Shown: positions 36,079-45,435 of the stretch, piece by piece | Layout: the number at the start of each line of letters is the position of its first letter | How positions within the stretch are numbered: the stretch's first letter is position 1 | Source of the DNA: Nostoc sp. FACHB-973 | Lineage (GTDB): Bacteria; Cyanobacteriota; Cyanobacteriia; Cyanobacteriales; Nostocaceae | DNA: 64,000 bases | Reading direction: 5' to 3' | NCBI RefSeq assembly: GCF_014698115.1 | Contig: NZ_JACJSJ010000004.1 | Location: 1-64,000 of the forward strand | Notes under the pieces: model-generated | Seen by the model: the letters and a program-made list of their open reading frames with translations, nothing else | Databases searched by the model: none | Told to the model about the DNA's origin: nothing | Made by a program: the position numbers and the translations under genes

Positions 36079-36369
36079 TTAAGAATCAGTAATTTCCACT
36101 AGTCCAGCCTTAACCAATTTATCAATAAACTTGAGCAAGTCTTGTTTTAACTTCTCTGGCTCGACATCATACTCTTTTAGCAAGGTGTCGTAAGCTGTCT
36201 GGATAGAATCTGACTCAGTTAGCACAAAGAATATTTTTGTACCAACTTCGTTTTGACTAAAATATTCTTCAGTTTGCAGATTCAACAAAACTGACTCCCC
36301 TGCTAAGTCTTGAGTCAGAACATTTGCAGATAAGGATACTTTTTTATTTAAGACTATTTGTGTTGTCAT
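36079..36369 (-). CDS. PqqD-family RiPP recognition protein (lasso B1-like), 96 aa
   Basis: This stand-alone RRE-type protein (MTTQIVLNKKVSLSANVLTQ, SVLLNLQTEEYFSQNEVGTK, QTAYDTLLKEYDVEPEKLKQ) has the three-helix wing of PqqD/lasso B1 proteins. These bind the YxxPxL leader motif and deliver the precursor to the protease (family knowledge). It is the first gene of the cluster. Its presence with a B2 protease and two YxxPxL leaders strongly supports a shared RiPP pathway. Confidence 0.85.
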   Translation of the reverse strand: MTTQIVLNKKVSLSANVLTQDLAGESVLLNLQTEEYFSQNEVGTKIFFVLTESDSIQTAYDTLLKEYDVEPEKLKQDLLKFIDKLVKAGLVEITDS

Positions 36370-36520
36370 TTGTTACAAGAGGTCATGATTGTAGTTGATT
36401 ATAAGTTTTTTTTGGCATTCTGTAGGGTTTTTCAAGACTTTGATTTCACTCTTAATCTGATTGAGTTCTCCTTTAAAAGTGTGAATTTCAAACCAATGAT
36501 TTTGGAGAAGCCAAGCGGTA

Positions 36521-36685
36521 AGAGGATGTTTGAAAAGTCCTTTTCTTAGTAGCAAAACGTTTTAGATCCCCCTAAATCCCCCTTAAAAAGGGGGACTTTG
36601 ATTCCAGTTCCCCCCTTTTTAAGGGGGGTTAGGGGGGATCAATAAGAGCCTAAAATCACAGCTAAATACTTTTCAAACAACCTCT
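36521..36685. mobile_element. MITE copy 2, 165 bp (inverted relative to copies 1 and 3)
   Basis: It starts AGAGGATGTTTGAAAAGT and ends TACTTTTCAAACAACCTCT, with the same two G/C-rich hairpins as 29831-29995. It lies upstream of the first gene of the RiPP-like cluster, so two copies in opposite orientation bracket most of the cluster. A fragment of another palindromic repeat (GGGCACAGCATTGCTGTGCCC) follows at 36688. The 36370-36850 spacer has no gene. Confidence 0.8.
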
Positions 36686-36850
36686 AAGGGCACAGCATTG
36701 CTGTGCCCCTACGACAGATGTGGTTTAAATACATCAAAAGTGCTGTAATTATTGGCTTAGCATATCCTACAGCGATCGCCTTAATGAACGCATCGTATAA
36801 GTGTCCTATTTTGGACTAGGATCAATGACCTATATAAGTATTAATTATTG

Positions 36851-39004
36851 TTAGATTTGATAGTCCAGTGCAAGTAAAACTCTGCCACATTGCTGATTTG
36901 CGGGTACAGCTTCCAAGATTTTTTTCGGTTGGGGTAAGTTGAGGTTGTTCATTTGTTCGATGAACTGATTGCGGCTGTGTCCAGCAAACCGGGGATTCCA
37001 GCGCTTTTCTTCGCCAATGGTGGATACTGTCCGTCCTTGGTAGTCGTGAGCGGGATATACTAGGGTGTCTTCTGGTAATGTGAATAGCTTTTGAGTAACG
37101 GCATCATATAATTCTCCTGGGTCGCCGTTTTGGAAGTCGGTACGACCGCAACCCCCAATAAACAAGGCATCTCCCGTTAACAGATGAGTGTCGTTGACTA
37201 AATATGCTAAGTGGCTGTTAGTATGACCAGGAGTAGCGATCGCTCGAATTTGCACACTCCCCAATTGCAAGATGTTACCATCACCAATGTACTGGTCTGC
37301 AAAGATAGCCGCTGAATTCTCAGGCACAACACCTAAACAACCTGTCAGTGACCTGAGTCTATCTATGCCAGTGATGTGGTCGGCATGGATGTGAGTTTCT
37401 AGACAATAGCGCAGAGTCAAATCTAATTGTCGCAAAACTTTTAAATCGCGTTCAACTTGTTCCAATACAGAATCAACTAGGATGGCTGTTTTACTTTCTG
37501 GGTCAGCAATCAAGTAAGTATAAGTACTCGTTTCTTTATCGAACAGTTGACGAAATAGCATAACAGGTTTCCTCAACGTGAATGATAGATTTTCTTCCAC
37601 AGCAGTAGCATGGAAATTGAGAGATTTCAGTAACTCTAGTGCCAAACTTGCTGCTTGCACCCGAATTTCTGGAACAGCGGTGGTTTCCCAAAGATTGCCT
37701 TTGCGTGGCGTTCCTAAGGTGTACAGCATTTGAGATGCTTTACCATCTGCATCTATCAAGGCGCCATTTGGGGCTGTGTCGATTCCCATTGACAAGGTGT
37801 TGAAATGAATCAAACGTTGTTCTTGCAGGCTAGCCACCAATGGATGCTGCAATCTGCGGTAATCACAATTTGCGCCGGTGCAATTTATAATTCGGTTGAC
37901 TTGCAAAACAATATCTTTGTGTGTCCCACGTTGGGAGATTTTCACATCTACGCCATTTTCCAACTGCTGACAGCTTTGAATTCGACCTGCGTAATGGATG
38001 AGTTGACCAGATTCCATTGCAGTATCGAGTACTTGGGCAATTTCTTCGGCAATGCGATGACGGTGAACTTCCCAATAAGCTTTCACATGACGCAAAAATC
38101 GCTTCTGTTCGGGTAATGATAGTGTTTGCCACAGCTGTTGAGTAACTGGGCGAATGGCATCGATTACTCCACGCCAATCTTGCCCTTGACTAAGTGCCGA
38201 TCGCAGTTCTTGACGTACTATGTGTAGTAGTCCTCGCGCAGTTTTGGGTGCAGTTTCCACATCAATAAATGCTGGATAAGGCATTGTTGATTTGTGGCGA
38301 CAAGGCATTAATCCGTGACGCGAGACAGCGTGGATTTTTCCCTGGAAACCTTGCTGGCGTAAGGCAACTACGGTATCCGCCATCGTTAAACCAGTGCCCA
38401 CCAAGAGAATAGCATCCTCTGGATTTAAATCAGCGATCGCATTATTCGACCAAGCATCTTTGACATATTGCTTGTTTAAACTCGCAATTGGTTTAGGCAG
38501 AATTGCCGGGAAATTCCCCAAAGCTAACACAGCCTTTTGCACATCCAAACACTGACCACTGCTGAGGTATATGATTGTGCTAGAGGATTTTGTTTCAATG
38601 GCGATCGCTTCATCTACAATTTTTTCTAACTGCACATTTGCCGATGCATTATCCTGTGCTGCTTTTAAAGTCGCCTGCAGATAATCGCCATAAACCCGAC
38701 GTGGAACGAAGGTAGATGCAGTTACCTGTTCATGTCCGTTGCTGTGCAGCCAGTTAAGAAAGTGATTAGGTGCATCCACAAATGCACTCATCTTGCCAGC
38801 CGGCACATTCAGCAAATGACAATCCACTGGTGTACCGTAAGCAACTCCTCTCCCCACTTGGGAATTCCGTTCAATTAATTTGATAGTTAATGGCGTAGTT
38901 GCGTTGCGTAAAAGATTGGCTGCAACCAAAGAACCGCTAAAACCACCACCAATAATTGCAATAGTAACTGGAGAAACTGTTTGGTTAAAAATACTGTTAT
39001 TCAT
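36851..39004 (-). CDS. Fused FAD/NAD(P)-binding protein and persulfide-dioxygenase-like MBL hydrolase, 717 aa
   Basis: ATG 39004 (MNNSIFNQTVSPVTIAIIGG) is preferred to a non-ATG start upstream. Residues 1-460 form a flavoprotein of the NAD_binding_9 type: IAIIGGGFSGSLVAANLL, GVAYGTPVDCHLLNVPAGKM and AILLVGTGLTMADTVVALR. Residues 475-717 form an ETHE1-like metallo-beta-lactamase: ETHIHADHITG, TPGHTNSHLAYL, LLTGDALFIGGCGRTDF and YPAHDYQG. ETHE1-type enzymes oxidise glutathione persulfide with an Fe(II) centre. The fusion suggests the flavin part produces or reduces a sulfur substrate used by the second half; this is inference. Confidence 0.85.
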   Translation of the reverse strand: MNNSIFNQTVSPVTIAIIGGGFSGSLVAANLLRNATTPLTIKLIERNSQVGRGVAYGTPVDCHLLNVPAGKMSAFVDAPNHFLNWLHSNGHEQVTASTFVPRRVYGDYLQATLKAAQDNASANVQLEKIVDEAIAIETKSSSTIIYLSSGQCLDVQKAVLALGNFPAILPKPIASLNKQYVKDAWSNNAIADLNPEDAILLVGTGLTMADTVVALRQQGFQGKIHAVSRHGLMPCRHKSTMPYPAFIDVETAPKTARGLLHIVRQELRSALSQGQDWRGVIDAIRPVTQQLWQTLSLPEQKRFLRHVKAYWEVHRHRIAEEIAQVLDTAMESGQLIHYAGRIQSCQQLENGVDVKISQRGTHKDIVLQVNRIINCTGANCDYRRLQHPLVASLQEQRLIHFNTLSMGIDTAPNGALIDADGKASQMLYTLGTPRKGNLWETTAVPEIRVQAASLALELLKSLNFHATAVEENLSFTLRKPVMLFRQLFDKETSTYTYLIADPESKTAILVDSVLEQVERDLKVLRQLDLTLRYCLETHIHADHITGIDRLRSLTGCLGVVPENSAAIFADQYIGDGNILQLGSVQIRAIATPGHTNSHLAYLVNDTHLLTGDALFIGGCGRTDFQNGDPGELYDAVTQKLFTLPEDTLVYPAHDYQGRTVSTIGEEKRWNPRFAGHSRNQFIEQMNNLNLPQPKKILEAVPANQQCGRVLLALDYQI

Positions 39005-39759
39005 AAGACGTATAAGTTGAACTTGCCACTTTCTACACAATTAATTTACGCTAGTTCAACTGAAAATTATGCCTCTTGGAACCTGTGAAATCTATGAATT
39101 GGCAAAATAACCACATAGGCACATGAAAAAGTGGGAATTTAATTTCAGCGTCCAATTTCTGAAATTTAGAGAATGGCGATCGCAATATTAGACAAATGAC
39201 AATCCTTATTTCATAAGCCTTTAAAACCAATTTTCTAAAATTTATCTGTCTTTTGCATCCCAATCCGATGGAAATACCGTGGTTTTCAATTAACCCCAAA
39301 ATGCCCCTGAAAAACCCAGAATTTTACCCCGATAATGTCAAAATTTTATGACACTACTGTTATCCCGCCACAACTACACCTAATTTTTGGCATTGCACAA
39401 ACAAACAATGAAATTTATGCATTAACTCCTCATTCTCTCTGCGCCTCTGCGCCTCTGCGTGAGATAAATCATCCTTTTTTTAACGAACCGCCTTCTCTAC
39501 GAGAGGCTTCCGCCAACGCGCAGCGCCTCGTAGAGAAGAACGCCAAGGGCGCAGAGAGAAGAAAAAACAAGTAATCTTCTAGAGGGTGTTTGAAAAGTGT
39601 TTCTCTGTGACTTTAGGCACTTTTAGATCCCCCCTAACCCCCCTTAAAAAGGGGGGAACCGGAGTTGAAGTCCCCCTTTTTAAGGGGGATTTAGGGGGAT
39701 CTAAAACGTTTTGCTACCAACAAGAGGACTTTTCAAACATCCTCTTAGCAAGAGGGCAC
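39005..39759. other. Long spacer with dispersed repeats and MITE copy 3
   Basis: The 755-bp gap contains a CTCTGCGCCTCTGCGCC array (about 39438-39460) and an inverted small dispersed repeat, TCTACGAGAGGCTTCCGCC with GCGCCTCGTAGAGAA, at about 39494-39538. The third copy of the 165-bp MITE family lies at 39591-39745. Open frames here have no coding character. Confidence 0.5.
39591..39745. mobile_element. MITE copy 3, 155 bp
   Basis: It starts AGAGGGTGTTTGAAAAGT and ends ACTTTTCAAACATCCTCT. The interior is nearly identical to copy 1 at 29831-29995 (shared GATCCCCCCTAACCCCCC and TTTAGGGGGATCTA), in the same orientation. Confidence 0.8.
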
Positions 39760-41127
39760 CTAAATTACCCTCTGATTCATAAGGGCTGTACTTTGCTTCA
39801 GCGTTACTTTCACCCCAAATGCAGGGCGTAACGTAATCGAAGCTTGGGGAACAATTGGATGATCTGGCACAAGATTTAATTCAAATTTTTGGGCGATAGT
39901 TGCTAATAATAAAACCGCTTCCATTAAAGCAAAACTCTTACCAATACAAATCCGCGGCCCGTCACCAAAGGGAAAGTAAACTCCTCTAGGCAGATTTTTC
40001 TCTAAATTATTAGCCCAACGTTCTGGTTTAAATACTTCTGGATCTTCAAAGTAGCGAGGATTGCGATGCATTACCCACTGACTCATAATCAGCATACAAC
40101 CTTCTGGCACTTGATAACCATCAATTTCACAATCTTGAGCAGCTTTACGTGCCATGTTATAAACAGGAGGAAATATTCGCATTGTCTCCTTGATAACCAT
40201 ATCTGTGTAGCGCAAGTTTGGTAGATCTGCAATGGTAGGAGAACGCCCTCCTAAAACTTGTTGTAATTCTGTTAATAATTGAGTACGTGCTTGGGGATAT
40301 CGAGATAAAAGTATCCATACTCCCGTTAAAGTATTAGATGTAGTTTCATGTCCTGCTAACATTAAAGTTGCGATTTCATCTCGCAATTGGCGATCGCTCA
40401 TTTGACTGCCATCTTCTTCATCCCTTGCTGCCATTAACATTGAGAGTAAATCTCCGGGATTTTCACCACTAGCACGCCGTTGATTTATCATCTCATAAAT
40501 AGTTTTATCCATCTGCTTGATAGCATTTCTGTAGCGAATATTCTCTGGTCTAGGGAACCATTCCAAAAAGATAAAATTTTGCTGGCGTTTACTTTCAAAC
40601 CAATCTGATGTTACATCTAATGCATGGGCAACATCTTGTGCTTGTCCTTCGCTGAGGTCGCGGTTAAATATTGTTTTCATGACAATATTTAATGTCAAGC
40701 GCATCATGTCTCGGTGAATATCACGAGTTTCGCCATCTTGCCAAGTATCCAGCATTTGTTCAGTGTAGGCAACCATAATATCGCCATAGGTAGCAATGCG
40801 CTTCTGGTGGAATACAGGTTGGATCAACCGTCGTTGGCGAAACCAAGAATCTCCTTCGCTAGTGAGAAGTCCTTCACCCAATAACGTTTTGAGGGCATGT
40901 AAAGAACGACTTTTAACAAATAATTTTGTGTCTTTAAGTACTTGCTCAATATAGTTAGGATTAGTTAACAAACAAGCTGGTGTCAATCCCAAACGTATAG
41001 GTACAATATCACCATATTCATTAGCACACTTCGTTAAAAACCCCAAAGGATCGCGACCAAAATCAAGCAGACTACCCACAATAGAATTTCCTTCTGGGCC
41101 GGGTAATTCAAATATATCTTGAGTCAT
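39760..41127 (-). CDS. Cytochrome P450, 455 aa
   Basis: P450 signatures: I-helix LMLAGHETTSNTLTG, ExxR in KETMRIFPP, PERW, and heme loop FGDGPRICIGKSFA (Cys near residue 394). The N-terminus LPGPEGNSIVGSLLDFGRDP lacks a membrane anchor, so it is a soluble bacterial type. It resembles bacterial P450s related to fatty-acid or terpenoid hydroxylases. It is clearly distinct from the CYP110-like enzyme at 21931 and not a recent duplicate. Substrate and redox partner unknown. Confidence 0.92.
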   Translation of the reverse strand: MTQDIFELPGPEGNSIVGSLLDFGRDPLGFLTKCANEYGDIVPIRLGLTPACLLTNPNYIEQVLKDTKLFVKSRSLHALKTLLGEGLLTSEGDSWFRQRRLIQPVFHQKRIATYGDIMVAYTEQMLDTWQDGETRDIHRDMMRLTLNIVMKTIFNRDLSEGQAQDVAHALDVTSDWFESKRQQNFIFLEWFPRPENIRYRNAIKQMDKTIYEMINQRRASGENPGDLLSMLMAARDEEDGSQMSDRQLRDEIATLMLAGHETTSNTLTGVWILLSRYPQARTQLLTELQQVLGGRSPTIADLPNLRYTDMVIKETMRIFPPVYNMARKAAQDCEIDGYQVPEGCMLIMSQWVMHRNPRYFEDPEVFKPERWANNLEKNLPRGVYFPFGDGPRICIGKSFALMEAVLLLATIAQKFELNLVPDHPIVPQASITLRPAFGVKVTLKQSTALMNQRVI

Positions 41128-41167
41128 GTGGATTTCTCGCCTCGCTGGGTAAGTCCTAACTCAAATC

Positions 41168-41540
41168 TTGAAAAACCTGCGATGTCTTAACTTCTATCAA
41201 AGGGAAGAAGCTTTTTGGAGTAGAGAAGATATTACAGGTTCCCTTGTAAATGTCACCATAACTCGCACTTCTTCTGGTAAATACATTGCTAGTATTTTGT
41301 GCGAGACTGAGGTACAGAAACACCCCCAATCCACTGAAAATATTGGCTTAGACTTGGGAATCAAAGCTTATCTTGTTACCAGCAAGGGTGAAATTGTAGA
41401 TAATCCCAAATATTATCGGACACAAAAAAGGAAGCTACGCAAGGCACACAAAAAACTATCCCGCACTGTAAAAGGTAGTAGGAATAGAGCCAAAGTGAAA
41501 ATCAAGCTGGCTCGTACTTTCAGTCGTGTGAGGTTCAATT
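41168..41540 (+). pseudogene. Fragment of an IS200/IS605-type tnpB
   Basis: The fragment encodes GLDLGIKAYLVTSKGE (the first RuvC motif with its catalytic Asp), then KYYRTQKRKLRKAHKKLSRT and SRNRAKVKIKLARTFSRVR, all typical of TnpB. The N-terminal third and everything after the first RuvC motif are absent. At about 41545 the frame runs into a palindromic MITE (core GTAGCACAGCTGTGCTAC) that supplies a random C-terminus and stop. Non-functional. Confidence 0.8.
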
Positions 41541-41780
41541 TTATATCGAGCATTTATAGTAATTTTCATTTGAATGAGGTACACGGTAGGGTAGCACAGC
41601 TGTGCTACCCTACGAATTGTCTGTACTCCATGCAATTGCAAAACGCTATGTACTCATTTTGGAATTTGTTGCTCTGTTTTGGCAAATTGGTATAACTCCT
41701 AACTCCCAAACCTTAACTTAGCACTCAGCACTTTGCTATAACATTAGATTCGGGCGTGTTTACTGTTCAGGAGTGCCAAA

Positions 41781-42953
41781 ATGTCTAAACAGCTGGGTCA
41801 AAAAATCGCACCCACACCTATATCTAATGATATTAATGTGGTGGATTTGATTGATAAATACTTCACCGCCTACAATTCAGCACGTTTGCGGGAAATCTGC
41901 CAACTACTGAGTCGTGATGTGCTGACAGAAGGTGTCACCGTGGGAGTTAGCCTTTCTGGTGCGATGACGCCAGCCGGATTTGGGGTTTCAGCGCTTGCAC
42001 CCTTAATTCGCAACGGCTTTATTGACTGGATGATTAGCACTGGTGCAAATCTTTACCATGATATGCATTATGGTTTGGGTTTTGAATTGTTTGCTGGTAA
42101 TCCGTTTTTGGATGATGTGAAACTGCGTCAACAAGGCACAATTCGGATTTATGACATTATCTTTGGCTACGATGTGCTGTTGGAAACCGATGCTTTTATC
42201 CGCAAAATTTTGCAAGCAGAACCTTTCCAAAAACGCATGGGAACCGCTGAGTTTCACTATTTACTAGGTAAGTATGTCCGGGAAGTAGAAAAGCAATTGG
42301 GTGTGGAGAATTCTTGCTTACTGGCTACAGCTTATGAATATGGCGTACCGATTTATACATCTTCCCCTGGAGATAGTTCCATTGGGATGAACGTAGCAGC
42401 TTTGGCATTGGAAGGTTCACAATTAATATTAGACCCTTCAATTGATGTAAATGAGACAGCAGCGATCGCTTACAATGCTCGTGAATCTGAAGGGAAAAGT
42501 GCCGCTGTCATTCTTGGTGGTGGCAGTCCCAAAAACTTTTTGCTACAAACACAACCGCAAATTCACGAAGTCTTAGGACTAGAAGAACGCGGACATGATT
42601 ACTTTGTGCAATTTACCGATGCTCGTCCAGATACAGGTGGTTTGTCTGGGGCAACCCCATCGGAAGCTGTCAGCTGGGGTAAGATTGACCCTGAGGAGTT
42701 ACCTAACACAATTGTTTGTTACACAGATAGCACGATCGCCTTACCACTAGTAACAGCATACGTCCTCAATAAGTGTCAACCTCGTCCGCTAAAACGTTTG
42801 TATGACAGACGAGAAGCCATTTTAGAAAAACTGCAAACAGATTATTTAGCAGCCAAAAACCAACCATCAGATCAAGTTCCAGCAGCGGTGGCTGAAAATG
42901 CTGCACAGCCAACAGCGACTTATCCTTGCGGTAGGTTGATTCCGAATACGTAG
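41781..42953 (+). CDS. Deoxyhypusine-synthase-family protein (probably polyamine/homospermidine synthesis), 390 aa
   Basis: The NAD-binding and active-site features of deoxyhypusine synthase are present: [38 protein letters not shown] and [17 protein letters not shown], where Lys251 is the equivalent of the catalytic lysine. Bacteria lack the eIF5A substrate, and bacterial relatives are implicated in homospermidine or other aminobutyl-transfer chemistry (family knowledge). The C-terminal tail ([15 protein letters not shown]) is low complexity. A single gene with no polyamine genes nearby. Confidence 0.85.
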   Translation: MSKQLGQKIAPTPISNDINVVDLIDKYFTAYNSARLREICQLLSRDVLTEGVTVGVSLSGAMTPAGFGVSALAPLIRNGFIDWMISTGANLYHDMHYGLGFELFAGNPFLDDVKLRQQGTIRIYDIIFGYDVLLETDAFIRKILQAEPFQKRMGTAEFHYLLGKYVREVEKQLGVENSCLLATAYEYGVPIYTSSPGDSSIGMNVAALALEGSQLILDPSIDVNETAAIAYNARESEGKSAAVILGGGSPKNFLLQTQPQIHEVLGLEERGHDYFVQFTDARPDTGGLSGATPSEAVSWGKIDPEELPNTIVCYTDSTIALPLVTAYVLNKCQPRPLKRLYDRREAILEKLQTDYLAAKNQPSDQVPAAVAENAAQPTATYPCGRLIPNT

Positions 42954-43086
42954 GGAGTGGGGAGTGGGGAGTGGGGAGTAGGGGGGGCAGGGGAGCAGGG
43001 GAGCAGAGGAGAGTTCAATGTGCCTTGTTCTTTCCCCTCTGCCCCTCTGCCCCTTTGCCCCTCTGCCTCTTCCAATGCTCCATGCC
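42954..43086. repeat. Low-complexity tandem repeat spacer
   Basis: GGGAGTGGGGAGTGGGGAGT units are followed by the complementary-type C-rich array TGCCCCTCTGCCCCTTTGCC. The two arms could pair into an imperfect hairpin between the convergent DHS-family and cyclase genes. Confidence 0.6.
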
Positions 43087-45435
43087 CTATGCCCGATTCC
43101 CAATTAACCAATAAGTCGTCATTTTCCCTTTGCCTTTAACTTCGATTTCGCCCCGCTTTTCAAACAAAAATTCATTACACAAGGATTTATAAGTATTTTC
43201 TGTCACCTGGATTTTGCCAGCAATGCCTTGAGACTCCATGCGGCTGGCGATGTTTACCGTGTCTCCCCAGAGGTCGTAAGTAAACTTTTTCAGCCCAATG
43301 ACTCCGGCAACTACGGAACCGCTATGAATACCGATGCGGATGCTAAAATTTTGGTTGTTCTCAGCGTTAAATAAAGCGATCGCTGTCTGCATATCGAGTG
43401 CCATAAGGGCAATGGCTTGAGCATGATCTGGGCGTCCTGTGGGCAAGCCGCCGACTACCATATAAGCATCGCCAATGGTTTTGATTTTTTCTAAATTATG
43501 TTGTTCGGTGAGGCGATCGAAAGCTGAAAAAATCGGGTTGAGTAGGTTTACCAGTTGAATCGCACTCATGGAAGCCGCGATTTGGCTGAAGCCGACGATA
43601 TCTGCAAATAAAACTGTGACATCAGCAAAATCTTCGGTGATGCTGGCTGGTTGTTCTTTCAAGCGTTTGGAAATTGCTGCTGGCAAAATATTTAGCAACA
43701 AACGTTCGGTTTGTTCCTGTTGATGACGCAGTGCTTTTTCTGCTGCTAATCGCTGGGTAACGTTGCGAAAAATTCCATGAGTAGCAACTGGATGACCTTC
43801 AATAAATTTACCGCTAATGTTACCTTCTAAAAAGATTGTCTCACGGTTTTTGGTAATGAATCCGGCTTTGATTTGCTCCTGCTTTTCTCCGGAAAGCACG
43901 CGATAAAACTTTTGCCAAGAGTATTGTCTAAACTCTGGATGTATAATATCAAAAACATTCAAAGAAGCAATTTCAGCTTCGCTATATCCCAAAGTTTCTC
44001 GCCATGCGCGATTGACATACAAAAAACGACCATAGGCATTAACGGCTTGAATCAAATCGTTAGCATTTTCAAATAAATCTCGATATCGTTGTTCGCTTTC
44101 GACAAGAGCGATTTCTGCTTGTTTGCGTTTAATAAACTGGGCGATTTGGCTACCAATAGAACTTATCATTTCCAACAGGTCTGGATCTTTTGGTTGGATG
44201 TCTCGGCTAAAGAAAACCATCACCCCTAAGATTTCATTATCGTCTAAAATGGGGAAACCAAAAGCTGCGTGCAATCCAGCTTCGGCAGCAGATTGCGATC
44301 GCCTTTTGTCTCCATCTTGTGTGATATCCTGAGTCCACAGGGGCGATCGTTCGATCCAAATTTCACCAGGTAACCCAACACCAGGAGTATAAGTAGTTTG
44401 CCACGTAACTGCTTTAAATTCTCTGGCAGAAACTACTCGACTTGACCAAATCTCCACACACCTTAATACTGCATTGATACTGTGTCTTTTTACTGAAGTA
44501 CCGATATATTGACTTGGTGTCCAAAGTTCGCCTAAATCCCATCCCAGATTTTGACAAATCGACTGCAAAATTTGGGGAATTACCTGTTTTATACTCTGGG
44601 ATTCTGATAGGATGCGGGTGATAGCATACTGGGCGCTTGTACGCTGTTCCCTACGTTGTCGAGCAGTAATATCCCGACCTATGTAAACAATATCTTCTTG
44701 CCCTTCTGTTGCTTTAGAAATCACCGAACAAGAAAAAGCAATCAAGCGTTTTTCTCGAGTTTTGGTTCTACAAACTACCTCTAAATTCTGAAAACTTTGT
44801 TTGGTAGCAAAATGCTGGTAAATTGCTTTTATTACTACTTGATCGTCAATTATCAATGATATGGGTTGATTAATTAATTCTTTTTCAGTAAAACCAAATA
44901 ATTCTTCAGCAGCATGATTGACTTTGATGATTTTCCCCAAATTATTAGTTACCAAAAAAGCATCTGCCATTGAAGTGATTACTTGATCCATGTAACTTTT
45001 ACAAGTTATTAAAGCAGTTGATAGCAGATTCGCTTCATTAGCTTGCTGTGCTAACTGTTGTTTTAAAACAATTTTGTCGGTAACATCCTCAATCAGTAGG
45101 ATTAATCTATTTTTCAATTTTTCATGTTGTTCAGCAACAATATATATATCTATGTATACATGAGATTTTTGGTTTGAACTTCGTTTAATCCCTTGTAATT
45201 CAAACAGTTCTTGCTTTCCGTACAAGATAGCTTTTAAAATATCTTCAAGTCCGATCAACTCAGGAAAGCCTAGCCGGATATCTTTACCCCGTGTCACCTC
45301 CTCAGGGCGATGTGCAAACCGTTCCACTTGCTTGGATGTATCTATAATGCAAAAATTATCATCCAGTTCCAAGCGTTCAAATTTATGTGGGAAAGAAGGT
45401 TTATTAAAAATCCGGTCTAATACTTGGTCTTTCAT
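43087..45435 (-). CDS. PAS/GAF-regulated class III adenylate cyclase, 782 aa
   Basis: Order of domains: a diverged N-terminal PAS-like domain (1-125), PAS (about 145-260), GAF (about 275-440), PAS (about 450-570), a coiled linker (HQQEQTERLLLNILP), then the cyclase domain (about 585-780). Cyclase residues visible are FADIVGFSQIA (metal Asp), the adenine-selecting Lys in EKIKTIGDAYM, the partner Asp in YDLWGDTVNIASRM and RIGIHSGSVVAGVIG, so cAMP rather than cGMP is expected. It is a soluble sensor without membrane helices. The GAF lacks the Cys-His pair of bilin-binding GAFs. The signal sensed is unknown. Confidence 0.92.
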   Translation of the reverse strand: MKDQVLDRIFNKPSFPHKFERLELDDNFCIIDTSKQVERFAHRPEEVTRGKDIRLGFPELIGLEDILKAILYGKQELFELQGIKRSSNQKSHVYIDIYIVAEQHEKLKNRLILLIEDVTDKIVLKQQLAQQANEANLLSTALITCKSYMDQVITSMADAFLVTNNLGKIIKVNHAAEELFGFTEKELINQPISLIIDDQVVIKAIYQHFATKQSFQNLEVVCRTKTREKRLIAFSCSVISKATEGQEDIVYIGRDITARQRREQRTSAQYAITRILSESQSIKQVIPQILQSICQNLGWDLGELWTPSQYIGTSVKRHSINAVLRCVEIWSSRVVSAREFKAVTWQTTYTPGVGLPGEIWIERSPLWTQDITQDGDKRRSQSAAEAGLHAAFGFPILDDNEILGVMVFFSRDIQPKDPDLLEMISSIGSQIAQFIKRKQAEIALVESEQRYRDLFENANDLIQAVNAYGRFLYVNRAWRETLGYSEAEIASLNVFDIIHPEFRQYSWQKFYRVLSGEKQEQIKAGFITKNRETIFLEGNISGKFIEGHPVATHGIFRNVTQRLAAEKALRHQQEQTERLLLNILPAAISKRLKEQPASITEDFADVTVLFADIVGFSQIAASMSAIQLVNLLNPIFSAFDRLTEQHNLEKIKTIGDAYMVVGGLPTGRPDHAQAIALMALDMQTAIALFNAENNQNFSIRIGIHSGSVVAGVIGLKKFTYDLWGDTVNIASRMESQGIAGKIQVTENTYKSLCNEFLFEKRGEIEVKGKGKMTTYWLIGNRA

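Noticed and set aside
42867-43139. Frames on both strands across the GGGGAGT/CCTCTGCCCC arrays.
   Set aside because: Low-complexity repeat translation; overlaps the ends of two real genes.
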